A stretch of 64,000 nt of DNA. It comes from Hysterangium stoloniferum (Eukaryota; Basidiomycota; Agaricomycetes; Hysterangiales; Hysterangiaceae). The stretch covers positions 1,736,001-1,800,000 of the forward strand of contig WHVD01000003.1 of the NCBI GenBank assembly GCA_015178975.1, written 5' to 3'. How positions within the stretch are numbered: position 1 is the stretch's first letter; each line of letters opens with the position of its first letter. The notes below the pieces were generated by a model that worked only from the letters and a program-made list of their open reading frames with translations, searched no databases and was not told the DNA's origin. A program made the translations under genes and the position numbers. Shown in pieces: positions 1 through 10,451 of this stretch.

Positions 1-484
1 AGTCGATATGCGGATTTTCATGCTCTAGGACATCCTGGAAGACTTTCCATTTCTTCTCTGAGGAGCGACGTTCAATGAAGAAATCCCTCGGCATATTCCA
101 GATCTTCTCTTTAATCTACAATGACAAACGAGTAAACTCCCCTGTCTTCGAGTTGGGACCGATCTTACAAGATATGACGCTAACTAGTCATATGTCGGAT
201 TTTCGGCTTCAACCTAGTATAACAATATAAATATGAAACTCAGCAATGCTCACAGAGTTGAAATCAAGATTTGAAATAGAGTTTCGTCCAACATTACGCT
301 GCTTTGAGAGACCTAAGAACAAGGGCCTACATTAGTAGATTGATGAAGGGTACAAAGATGCGCACCTACTGGTTTTGCAAAAGAGACACATACTCTTAGC
401 ATCCCGTTCTCTATACTCAATAGTATTGATCTTCGCTGAGAAGAGCTGGGAAACCAATGAAGTAGACACGATTACATGCCAAAG
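1..484. other. Gene-free flank left of element 1
   Basis: No open reading frame or repeat that I recognise. The five bases next to the LTR (CAAAG, 480-484) do not match the five after the right LTR (TGTAT, 13042-13046), so this side gives no target-site duplication. Confidence 0.5.
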
Positions 485-1127
485 TGTGAAGGGTATGCAT
501 ATATCATGATTGGACTGTGGAATAATACATATATTATAGTATTTTATTATTTAGTTCTTACTCTTTTTCCCTAACTCTCTATATCTTTCGAGCATACCCG
601 TATTTCTTAGTTCGAAGTCTTGTGTATATCTATGGGCGCTCTCGGCGCTAAATCTCAGACATCTTTTTACCCAGCAGACACCACCTCGTAAATGACCCAG
701 ATGTCAAATAGCGAGAGGTGTCAAGGGTAACATCTAAGCTACCTATAAGGGTAGCGTTCTCTAGTCTCCTGACATACTTTGGACTCGAACCGCGAAGGTC
801 AAGTTCCACTCTAAAGTCTTTGCGCTCGTCGACGCTATAGTCGACTCGCGCTATTATCTCTTTACTTCAGATATTCGGCTTCTCGTTGATTATCTATTTA
901 CATTTAGCTACGAGTTGCACCGTAAAGGTCAACTCTTCGGTCTCTCATTCTAACCGTCAAGAGCAACTGTACAGTTGCTCTTGTGACGTGTAGCGTGTCT
1001 CCTTGCTAGTACTGTCAGTCTAGCAATCTACAGTATTGTACTGAATGGTCAATACTTTCTAATAGTAGTTGAATAAACACTATTCTTCTTCGTATATTGA
1101 GCGGTAGGAATCTAACGACTCTTCACA
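485..1127 (+). repeat. 5' LTR of element 1
   Basis: Begins TGTGAAGGG and ends CTCTTCACA (TG...CA). It is repeated almost exactly at 12403-13041. Differences are mostly transitions plus a 3-bp indel near the end. Confidence 0.96.
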
Positions 1128-1150
1128 GTGGTGATCCGGGCCGGACCGTT
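1128..1150 (+). other. Primer-binding region of element 1
   Basis: Directly after the 5' LTR lies GTGGTGATCCGGGCCGGACC. The same stretch with two C/T changes follows the 5' LTR of element 2 (about 23635-23657, minus strand). A tract starting TGG just downstream of the LTR is where a tRNA 3' end would prime minus-strand synthesis. I cannot name the tRNA. Confidence 0.6.
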
Positions 1151-1203
1151 CTTTTCCTACGAGGGAAAACTTATTATTTGACTACTAAGACCTGAACACG
1201 CGA

Positions 1204-4200
1204 ATGACTACGGGCAAGAATCAAACACCTAGGCCTTCATCAACACTGAGTAGCTCCATGCCTCGTCAAAAATCTTCTAACCTAGAACCACCCCGTAACG
1301 TCACCCTGAGGAAGTCTTCGTCGACTTTTCAAGGATCAGCTCCTCCAGAGGATTCCCCCGGAGTAGTAGCTGGATCGTCTATGAACATTCCCCAGCTTCC
1401 TCAAGGATCAGCTCCTCCAGAGGATTCCCCCGGAGTAGTAGCTGGATCGTCAATGAACATCCCCCCCGATCCACCTGAGGAACGTTCATCACTCGAGCAG
1501 TTGGACACCCCTGGAGCTAATGTTGAGCCTAATCGAGCACCCACGCCTGTTCTCAGATTCCCTCCAAGACAGGTCATCCTTAAGCAGTTCCTCGGAGGTC
1601 ATATGGTTTACGCCCAGCCCATCGACTACAAATGGGATATGTACTACACCGATCGAATCCCCGAGGATCAGGTTACCCCCTTCGTGGAGGAGTACAGTAC
1701 GGATTACCCTATTTTACCGGAGACTGTAGCAGTCTGGTTAGGGCGTTATCAAGTGATTTTATCGGCACGGGATTTATTCACGTGACCAGGGAACCTTGAG
1801 GATTTGACCCAATCGATTCCTGAATGGTCGAACGAGGTGACGACCACTATGGAAGGAGGAAGAAGAATTTTCAAGCAGGAGGTGTTTTCTCTGTTCCTTG
1901 AAGCACTTCGTACGCATGATGATGTGTTGCAGATCCTGCATGTCCTGCTTAGCAGAGATCATGTTGTGCCTAAGGTTGACTACCAGTACATGTACATCCG
2001 TATGTTGGAGGAGTCTCTCAATGGAGTCATGCCAAATCTATTGCTGGCATACCTCACTTTAAGGGGTCGGTTGAAGCGAAACCAAAGAAGACTTGATAAG
2101 ATGGTTTTAGAGGTACTCCTCCCCTATAACGACTCGATCCAGGTCCCTGATTCGCCTATCTCCACGACCAATTCGTTCGTTCGCAACTTAAACGGGTCCC
2201 CTGATACTCATTTTCTGCATTCTCTCAACCGTCCCGTAATATTGGAGGATTTTCCACTGGACTTGAGGATGCAAGTGATAGAACGCCTTCAGGAGAAGAG
2301 GATTGAGGTCTGCGCTCCCTTCCATCAACCCCAGCCGTGTCGACTTCTGAACGCGATGGAGATCGAGAGACAAATCACGATGGAACCGGGCCTAACATCT
2401 CTCCAGGGAGGTCACCGCTCTCACGTCGCATTTGAGAGAGTCTCCAACAGCCCTAACTTCAGGAATGAAGTGACCACTCTCAGAAACTGATCAGTCGCCA
2501 ACAAGGGTCGACCGTCCTTCTCCACGGCATTCACTGAGGGCATAGCTGGCCCAGTTGCTGGTCGAGGATCGCTTAATCCAGATGGTCCCCGCCATTCTCT
2601 ACCGATCGCTTCAAACCCTTTCTTGCCATCAGGAGGACCCCCTAGCGATTGATCCGGGAGTTCAAATACTTCAGACCGGGGAGGGAACTCAGGACGTGGG
2701 GAGCGCCACAATGGAGTGCCTAATACCCCTTTTCGAACTCCGATGCGGTCTCGAGCTAGCGTGCTTATTGATGACTTACCTAAGGACAAGAAGGTCACTC
2801 TTAACATCAACGACCTTAAGATCAAATGGTCTGATCTCCCTGAATACGACGGAGCTCAATCCAAGGCCCTGGACTATATCATGGACATCATGAGTCTCAC
2901 AGAGATATCAGACTCTATGAGTGCGATCTTAGGAGTTGCTCTGCCAAGACGACTCACGGGGCACGCTAAGGCCTGGTGGAGCACCTTAGACCGTGAGCAT
3001 CGTACTGAATTCAGTCAATCTCATGGGTCGTTTCTTTGGGGTATCGTCGAAGGATTGCTTGGAACTCGTTGGCGTGAATCCTTAGCCTTAGAATGGGAAG
3101 CTATGAAATTTCGACAGGCTGGTCACGATCGTGAGACACCCGTCCACTATATCCAACAGAGAGTTAAACTTTATTGTTTCCTGTACGGGTTCCACCAGGA
3201 CAGAGGGGATGAGACACGCAGACTCATTCTCACGCTGCCTACGGAATGGCTCTACCTTCTTCAAGGACAACCCATCGATGATATCATGAGTTTACAGACT
3301 TACGCTAATAACCTGCAAGAAGCTCTGATTAACGCTTGGGTCCAAACACACCGGGAACGTTACAGGTTCCAGAAACCGCGCGTAATGTTATCGGAGGGTC
3401 AAGAATTGGATTTTAGAGTCACTGGCGACTCCTCTTCACCTAACCATATTCTCGTTAGTTTCACTAACGAGAGAGGCTCGATGAGAAGGACTGTTCCGGA
3501 CGTTGCTGATCCAAAACAGGGAAAGTGTCACGGAAAAATGTTCTTCGAGAGGAGTAACAAGAGGAGCTCGGTCAAACCCACCAAGGAATGTTGGATATGC
3601 GGAAGCCCGGAGCATTTTAAAATAGATTGCCCCCACGCGGGCAAGATGTCTCATTATGTCTCTATCAATAAATGCTCTGCACAGGATATGTCAGAGGAAA
3701 CTGAGGAGCAAAGGTTATATGAGGCAGTTCATGGACTATCTATACAAGGACAAGTAAATAGCTCTGATGACGAATTGACCATTGTTCCCATTTATACACC
3801 CCAAGTCAGAGATGACTCAGTAAGAGAAGGAGATCGAATGACCGGCGAAACTCTTTCGTCTGAGGTCTACATATCCATACTCGCTGCAGATTTTTTCGAA
3901 AAGGGAGATCGGTTGAGCGCACACCGGCAGGACCTTGAAGGCCTGACCGAGAACCACTGTCAGATTCAGAATTATGACGAGCAAATCAACTCGGACTCAC
4001 TCTGTTTACCTGGAGCTGACATTGACACATTCCCGTTTGATCCTGGAAACCCCCCCGACTTACTACCGTATGATGACTCAGATTCGGAGGACGGTGATAG
4101 CGATCCAGCTGTGGATTCCTCCTCAAAACATATTCCTTGTCGAAGCGAACGCAGGAATGTAAGCCTGTCCCTGCGCAAGGAAAGTAGGAGGCCTAGAATC

Positions 4201-4395
4201 CAATACCCTCGTCCCAGTAGATTGATGAAGGAGGATATTACAATCCTTTATCGAAAACAGGATCCCCCTAGTGGCTACTCTAGCATAGGAGTTGCAGCAC
4301 TCCATGTTTTCGGTCATGTAGGAAATCCCGATTCACCCAAACGCGTTAAAGTTAGAATGGACACGGGAGCGGATCTTTCCCTTATATCGGAGGAA
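1204..4395 (+). pseudogene. Element 1 gag, zinc knuckle and start of protease
   Basis: One long frame read through three in-frame TGA codons (1783, 2488, 2653). The N-terminal part is Ser/Pro-rich with a tandem repeat. The middle (about 2760-3400) is capsid-like and alpha-helical, with WSDLPEYDG and WWSTLDREHRTEF. The nucleocapsid has a perfect CCHC knuckle, CWICGSPEHFKIDC (C-x2-C-x4-H-x4-C, near 3590). An acidic linker leads to an aspartic protease with an intact MDTGADLSLIS motif (near 4360). The frame is cut right after LISEE by the insertion at 4396. Element 2 carries a homologue. The first TGA is at the same place in element 2, while the other two look like local decay. The start is the first ATG after the LTR and primer site. 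Confidence 0.9.
1330..1473 (+). repeat. 72-bp tandem duplication within gag
   Basis: Two head-to-tail copies of a 72-bp unit, starting CAAGGATCAGCTCCTCCAGA at 1330 and 1402, duplicate a 24-residue Pro/Ser-rich segment (GSAPPEDSPGVVAGSSMNIP plus linker). Frame is kept. Element 2 has a single degenerate version, so the duplication is private to element 1. Confidence 0.9.
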
Positions 4396-4534
4396 TGTTG
4401 GGATTTATTAGGATATGTTGCAAGCCGTTGAGCTTGATGGTCTCATACTGTACAGTAGCTTAGTCATCGGATGTATTTCGTTAAGGGTTTTGTCACCCCT
4501 TCACCCACATGGAAACCTGCCGCATATTCTTACA
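4396..4534 (+). repeat. Left terminal repeat of the TRIM-like element
   Basis: 139 bp, nearly identical to 5237-5375; TG...CA boundaries. Confidence 0.93.
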
Positions 4535-5236
4535 GGTTATGGGCCCCGCCAGTTGCCTCTAATTTGCTTATCTACTGCTGCTATATCTAAACTACACCCC
4601 TTCGTCATTGTCAACATTGCTGCTCTTATTTCGAAAATTTTTGTTGGCGCAATGAGAGGTGAACTTACAAAGTGTGGTATTGGGACTAAAGATACTGTGG
4701 AGTGGCAGTGGTATATGGAGCATGGTTTATTGGGAATGGACTCACAGATTGTTGTACCTGTTCCAAGAACATCTATGGGTTTGATGAAGACAACAACATT
4801 CGACTTCGAGTTCTGCGAACCGACCTTTGCAAAGTAGGCCTGTTGTCCCATGAGTGGCCAGGCTGAAGTATTCTGTTATTTGTGGGGACTAGGAGTTGTG
4901 AGCAGGGCTCTGAGGTCTGGCATCAGAATTCCGGGAGGTTAGGAGGATGTGTACTAGGAGTTCTGAGCCTGAGGTACAATTCGACGCTAACGTAGCGGAT
5001 GTGTGGTCTGGGAGGTTGGGGGAATGCGTACTAGGAGCAAGGGATGCTCCAAGGTATGATTCGACGCCAAATGTACCAGACGATTTTTGCATCTAGTGGG
5101 CGCAGCGTATTTTCAAGTTTCAGACAAATATTGCATATGGTGGGCGCAGTGGATTTTTTTTTTTCGATTTTTGGACGGATTTTCGGATGGATTTTGCGTC
5201 AAGTGGGCGCATTCTCAACAACTTGCAAAGTGGGCG
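4535..5236 (+). other. Interior of the TRIM-like element
   Basis: A frame that opens inside the left repeat runs to 4837 and holds a non-repetitive stretch (near ALISKIFVGAMRGELTK, GLLGMDSQIVVPVPRTS) that does not look like gag or pol. It could be a captured host exon or a chance frame; I do not recognise it. The rest (4860-5236) is G-rich and internally repetitive, with GTACTAGGAG and ATTCGACGC each seen twice and GTGGGCGCA-like units. Confidence 0.5.
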
Positions 5237-5375
5237 TGTTGGGATTTATTAGGATATGTTGCAAGCTGTTGAGCTTGATGGTCTCATACTGTACAGTAGC
5301 TTAGTCATCGGATGTATTTCGTTAAGGGTTTTGTCACCCCTTCACCCACATGGAAACCTGCCGCATATTCTTACA
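5237..5375 (+). repeat. Right terminal repeat of the TRIM-like element
   Basis: Second 139-bp copy, followed directly by the AGGAA target duplication. Confidence 0.93.
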
Positions 5376-6483
5376 AGGAATTCTACAAGGGGCTGCAGGG
5401 CCAGTATAAGTTGAAACAGGGACTCAAGTTACGTCTAATCCAGCTCACGGGTAATGCCAAGGTCATAGGACACGTTAATATTCCTAATTACCTGGAGGAT
5501 GACAGTGGCATTTTACTGAAATTCGTGGCGGAAACTTATGTTGTCAGAGGAATGACGGTACCGATTCTTTTAGGAGAAGATTTCCATGTTAACTATGAAA
5601 TTGGTACCCTAAGAGATCAGCCATTGGGATCTAGGCTTATTCTCCCGGGACGACATGGTTTTATTCCAGCCAGTTCTGATAAGGAACCTCAACATTTGAC
5701 CTTCACCGTCAACAAGGCCCCTTTTGGAAAGCCTCCGAAGGAGCGATCCAAACTCACCTCTCTCCCCGATAAAGGCATGCATACTGAAAGAGTCACGCGA
5801 GTCTTGGAAGACTTGTGAAGAGTGGCGGAAGTTCTGACCGTTCTATATACGAAGAAATGAGTAGAAAGGAAGGATATTGACCTATTCAGTGCAATATAAG
5901 AGAAAGTGAGAGAAAGTGCACGAGATGACGAAAGAGTCAACGAGTGCGATGGTTCGAGTGGAGGCCTCGACTATTACAGTTCAAGGCCAGAGGTATTCAA
6001 TAGTTCAGATAATGCTACCTATGTGGTAGCTGACACGTTACCCTGATCACTGCTCGTAGTAGACCTAGTTTGTGTCTTACAAGTGGTGGTTCTTGGGTTA
6101 AAGTGTGTCTGAGTTCTAATTGGTGCTGAGTGCACCCACAAGTATACACAATGCTTTGAACTAATGAAATATGCAATATTCGAAGAATATGAAAGATAGA
6201 AAAATATGAATAGAATATGTAAAATATAAATGAAATAAAAGGAGTGTTTTACCACAATGATACTGTGGTAAAAGCATACTCCTCACAAGACTGCACCATT
6301 GAGCCGGAGTCAGCCAGACTAGTGCCTATTTTTGTTGAGGACCTGATAGGCGAGGAGTGGATTGTTGAAGGAATTGTATTACAAAATGAGGATGGCTCCA
6401 TATTAGCCACCCCAATCACGGCAATTTCAAGGAATAGCACGTCAGTACCTTTGGCCAACCCGTCGTTAATCCCTAAGATTATC
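5376..6483 (+). pseudogene. Element 1 protease remainder and linker to RT, split by a solo LTR
   Basis: The frame resumes after the TRIM-like insertion with EFYKGLQGQYKLKQ and continues through the C-terminal part of the retropepsin domain (LTGNAKVIGHVN, VVRGMTVPILLGEDF) to LED at 5813. A solo LTR occupies 5814-6287. Beyond it the frame continues DCTIEPESARLVPIFVEDLI to a TGA at 6484. The unbroken element 2 protein (19783-21483) has the same order, with QDCTIELESARLVPIFVGDL. Two independent insertions therefore sit in one gag-pol segment. Confidence 0.88.
5814..6287 (-). mobile_element. Solo LTR (family 3) with AGACT duplication
   Basis: 474 bp starting TGTGAAGAGTGGCGGAAG and ending ACTCCTCACA as read on +, flanked by perfect AGACT repeats (5809-5813, 6288-6292). 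It is the reverse complement of the LTR at 24071-27017, which fixes family and orientation (sense on -). Only the LTR remains, as after LTR-LTR recombination. One edge contains the hairpin-prone pair TTTTACCACA / TGTGGTAAAA. Confidence 0.95.
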
Positions 6484-6564
6484 TGACGAGGGGAGACAAT
6501 TGGGATAATTCACGACCCCGCTCGTTGGGCTCATAAGCCCAAGTCACTTAAGGAGAAGGATTTA

Positions 6565-8748
6565 ATGGTAGCCAGCGTGACCAAGATTGCACACCTTATT
6601 GAAAGTCTCTCTCAACTTGAGGAGGACCGTCAATCTGCTTCAGAAAGGCCTAAGCCACCTGTCGAACCAGAGATTACGGACGATTTCGAACCGCCCGGTC
6701 CCAAAACAGCCGCGGTGGCTGATAATGAGAAATTGGCCTCAGAAGATCTCCACAAGCTGGTTAACCTGGGACCAGATATACCAACGGAGATTCTGCCACA
6801 TCTCAGATCAGTTTTGACTGAGAACGTTAAGGCTTTCGGAGTCGATGGACGTTTAGGGCAAGTGGAATGCAGAGTCCCTATCCCTTTGAAAGAGGGCGCC
6901 CAGCCCATTTCCATGCCTATGTTCCCCTCTTCCCCTGCCAATCGGAGAGTTATAGACGAGCAAATGGATACCTGGTTTGAACAGGGTGTCATCGAGCCAT
7001 CTAAAAGTCCATGGGGGGCACCGGCTTTCGTAGTTTACCGCAATGGTAAACCACGAGTGGTTATCGATTACCGGAAACTCAATCATCTTACTGTTCCAGA
7101 CGAATTTCCTTTACCACGTCAATCGGAGATCATGCAAGCGTTGTCGGGGTCAAATGTCCTATCTTCTTTCGACGCGTTAGCTGGATTTACTCAATTAGAA
7201 ATGTTAGAGGATGATAAGCCCAAAACAGCCTTCAGATCTCACAGAGGGCTGTGGCAATTTAAAAGGATGCCGTTCGGGCTTAGAAACGGTCCCTCCATGT
7301 TTCAGCGCATTATGCAAACAGTTTTAGCACCCTATTTATGGATCTTTTGTTTGGTTTACATCAACGACATAGTAATATTCTCTAAAAATTGGGACGATCA
7401 TCTGCTTCACCTAAATCAGGTGCTCGGCGCTATTGCTTCGGCCAGCATCACTCTCTCCCCCAAGAAATGTTTTATCGGATATAATTCGATCTTGTTGTTG
7501 GGTCATAAGGTATCCAGGTTGGGTTTCTCGACTCATCAAGAGAAAGTTCACGCTATATTGGAACTGGCCCCACCTACTAAGGTTTCCGAACTGCAACGGT
7601 TCCTTGGGATGGTCCTTTATTTTTCGGCATACATACCATTCTATTCTTGGCTGGTGTCTCCTTTATTCTCACTCCTGAAGAAGGGAACACCCTGGGTGTG
7701 GACCGCTGAACATGTCAGAGCTTATGAGGATGTTAAAGCCGCACTAGGATCAGCACCAGTGCTGGGACATCCAGTAAGCGGGATGCCCTATCGGCTATAT
7801 ACGGACGCTTCGGATTTTGCCTTAGGCTGTTGTCTCCAACAAGTCCAGAAAATGGCTTTAGGAGACTTAATAGACACTAAGATCCACGCCCAAGCCAAAC
7901 TGGCTTTCGACCGTGTGCAGGACATGCCATCCTTTGTTCATCAGTATAAAACCAAACAGCCCGAGATTGAGTGGTCAGACTCATGGGGATCCACTTTCGA
8001 GGAGACCGAGGTTACCGTTGAGCGAGTCATTGCATACTGGAGTCGCACACTGAAAAACGCTGAATGTAACTATTCCACTACTGAACGGGAAGCGTTAGCA
8101 GCAAAGGAAGGACTAGTTCATTTTCAACCCTTCATTGAAGGTGAACATGTTCTACTCATTACGGACCATGCAGCTCTGCAATGGGCTAGATCGTACGAGA
8201 ACACTAATCGTCGACTAGCCGCATGGGGGGCGATATACGCTGCATTTCCAGGTCTCGAGATCTTACACCGAGCAGGAAGAGTTCACAGCAATGTGGACCC
8301 ACTGTCCAGACTCCCTCGAGTACCAGCTTTTGTGAGCCCCATTAGAGATGATTTACAAGCTATCACCTCAACCTCTTTGGACAAGAGTACTGAGGAAAAT
8401 CTATGGAAGGACGAACCTGCTAAGAAGGTGGTCTTCTCTACCATACACGATTCTATGGAACCTTTCGGAGCGACTCAAAAGGTCCAACAGTCAGAATGGG
8501 ATTCCCATAACGCAGTAAGAAACGATCAGGAAGACAAGTCGAACTTCGCATTGCATCATCCTCAGTTGCTAATCAGTATCAAGGAGGGATACATAAATAA
8601 ATTTCTAGAGGGATACACGAAAGATCCTGTTTTCAGGAATCTCTACGCTCTAGATACCCCTTCACCCAATGCGGTGGTTACTCCTTCTCACTACTTTGTG
8701 GGAGCAAACAGACTCCTGTACTTTCGTGACTCGGACTGGAAAAGTTGA
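6565..8748 (+). pseudogene. Element 1 reverse transcriptase / RNase H
   Basis: A 727-codon frame with Ty3/gypsy RT blocks in order: IPLKEGAQPISMP, WGAPAFVVYRNGKPR, VIDYRKLNHLTVPD, LDALAGFTQLEM-like block, RMPFGLRNGPSMFQ, and the catalytic box read as YIND at residues 265-268. It continues with FLGMVLYFSAYIP, then RNase H with YSTTEREALA, LLITDHAALQWA and SNVDPLSRL. Element 2 keeps YIDD, so Asp-267 was replaced by Asn (codon AAC at 7363, a G-to-A change), which should abolish polymerase activity. The closing TGA at 8746 replaces a codon where the element 2 frame runs on into integrase; an upstream TGA at 6484 separates it from the protease linker. Confidence 0.93.
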
Positions 8749-10091
8749 GTCTGTGTGCCCAGTACCATGACTAACTCTATCTTAAGGTTGGTACATGATA
8801 ACCCTTTTGAGGGAGCGCATGCCGGAGGCCAACGGTTCTTCAACCTGATGAAAGACCGGTTCTTTTGGCCAAAATGCTACAAGATTGCTTGTCGTACGCA
8901 CGTACCTGCGACATTTGCCAAAAAACCAAAGTTGATCGCACCGGTCGTCAAGGAGCCCTCAGACCTGCCGACGTACCTTTTAGGCCTTTCGAAGTAATTT
9001 CTATGGACTTAATCACAGGACTACCCGACTCAGGGAAGGATTCTTATTCTGCAGTCTTCATCGCCATTGATAAATTGACGCATTTCACTATTACCATTAC
9101 CTACTTTCTCGAACCTTACAGCTGAAGGATTCGGATGAATATTTGTCAAACAAGTGGCCAGCCCCTTCGGACTGCCCTTTCGAATAATCTGTGATCGGGA
9201 CAAGAGATGGACCTGCAGGTTCTGGCGGGAAGTCTGTAAGATTTATGGTACTACCCTCGCAGGTATCTTCAGCTCATCATCCCCAGACGGATGGACAAAT
9301 GGAGAATATGAATGCGACCATAGAACAGATGCTTCGAGCCTATTGTGCTTCTGCTAAGGAGAGCTGGTCCCAATGGATTGAAGTGGTTGTCCACACGTAC
9401 AACTCAACCGTTCACAGTTCCACGAAACTACGCTCCAGCCTTCTTATTAATGGGATATCTCCCGAGAGGAATGTCTCGAGTTCTAGGAGGTGACGAACCC
9501 CTAGTTCCTAGAGAACTATCAGATAGCCCTATGGCCGATCAATGGATTCTCAAACTAGAAAATCATCGGCAGATGGCGCGAGATTCGATCGCTCGAGCTC
9601 AGGAGATTCAAGCACGAGCGTATAACAAGAAGCAAAGACCTGTAGAAGATATCTCCGAGGGAGACCTCGTATTGGTAAACCCCCACTCCCTCGAACTGGT
9701 GGAAGTCAAGGGAACTGGGAAGAAACTAATACAAAGACAGATTGGATTGTTTGAGGTACTTGAGAAACTGAACCCTCAAGTATTTAGGCTTAAGATCCCC
9801 TCGGAGTATCCGATGCATCCAGTCATTAACTGGGACCATCTCCGAAAATATCAACCCTCTCCTCCCAATCTCGGTCCAAGACCCCAACTTGAGAACCTAA
9901 GAGAGTTGAAACCGGATCATGAAGAATATGAGGTCAAAGCTATCGTTGGGCACAGAAAACAGCGAAATCGCCTGCTATTTAGGGTACGCTGGAAAGGTTA
10001 TGGACCTGAGGAGGATTCGTGGCTAAACAGTACTAACCTCAGAAACGCTCCGGCACTTCTGAGGGCGTACAAGGTGCTGTTCAAAATCTAA
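8749..10091 (+). pseudogene. Element 1 integrase with C-terminal chromodomain
   Basis: Integrase pieces spread over several frames: VHDNPFEGAHAGG and CDICQKTK of the zinc-binding N-terminus, SMDLITGLPD (first catalytic Asp), IICDRDKRWTCRFW (second Asp), and HHPQTDGQMENMNATIEQ (Glu region). The tail has PVEDISEGDLVLVNPHS and a chromodomain: EEYEVKAIVGHRKQ, FRVRWKGYGPEEDSW, LLRAYK. Frameshifts lie near 8870, 9130, 9260 and 9440, judged against element 2, which is continuous over the first three. The aromatic-rich chromodomain core is intact. Such domains steer integration to modified histones, so insertion into heterochromatin is the likely habit of this family. Confidence 0.92.
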
Positions 10092-10451
10092 CGACATATA
10101 TGCGCTCGAGGAAGCATCTATTCTATCAATTATTCCGTTTCTTTCGTAACTTCCTTCCAGAAACATTTCAGCCGTTCAGTGAGCCGTCTCATTGGCATCT
10201 ATTCTCTTTCATTTTTACTCTCCTTCCGATCGGTTGGGACAACCCCTCGTTGACGGTGGAAATATTTTATTCAAAACCCGGCCACAATTACTGAACCTCG
10301 TTTAACGACCAACCGAGTGGAGTTTCAATTTAATATATATATAAAAAGTACACATAAAATCACATAAATTTTCTTTATCTTTCATACCACGTCCTTCACC
10401 TATCTACAGCTCTTCCATCTACCTTCCACTTCATCACCTTGCCACACTACG
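10092..10451 (+). promoter_or_regulatory. Spacer before ORF3 with a TATA-like element
   Basis: No convincing coding sequence. At 10335-10347 is TATATATAAAAAG, about 105 bases before the ORF3 ATG, followed by CACATAAAATCACATAAATT. Element 2 has an equivalent A/T-rich stretch (16060-16080) about 70-85 bases before its ORF3. A promoter for a separate ORF3 transcript is plausible but inferred. Confidence 0.4.

Larger units (their letters stand above)
4396..5375 (+). mobile_element. Miniature LTR element (TRIM-like) inside the protease
   Basis: A 980-bp insertion bounded by near-identical 139-bp direct repeats (4396-4534, 5237-5375) that start TGTTGGGATTTATTAGG and end ATATTCTTACA. It is flanked by a perfect 5-bp duplication, AGGAA (4391-4395 and 5376-5380). 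The size, TG...CA ends, tiny LTRs and lack of gag/pol fit a terminal-repeat retrotransposon in miniature. A purine-rich AAAGTGGGCG precedes the right repeat. The interior has four copies of a GTGGGCGCA-like motif near its 3' end and a 140-codon frame of unknown origin. Without the insertion the host frame reads LISEE then FYKGLQ, matching element 2's LISEDFYKEL. Confidence 0.93.

Noticed and set aside
9154-9493. Separate small genes in the integrase region
   Set aside because: They are frame-shifted pieces of one integrase, as shown by the continuous counterpart in element 2.
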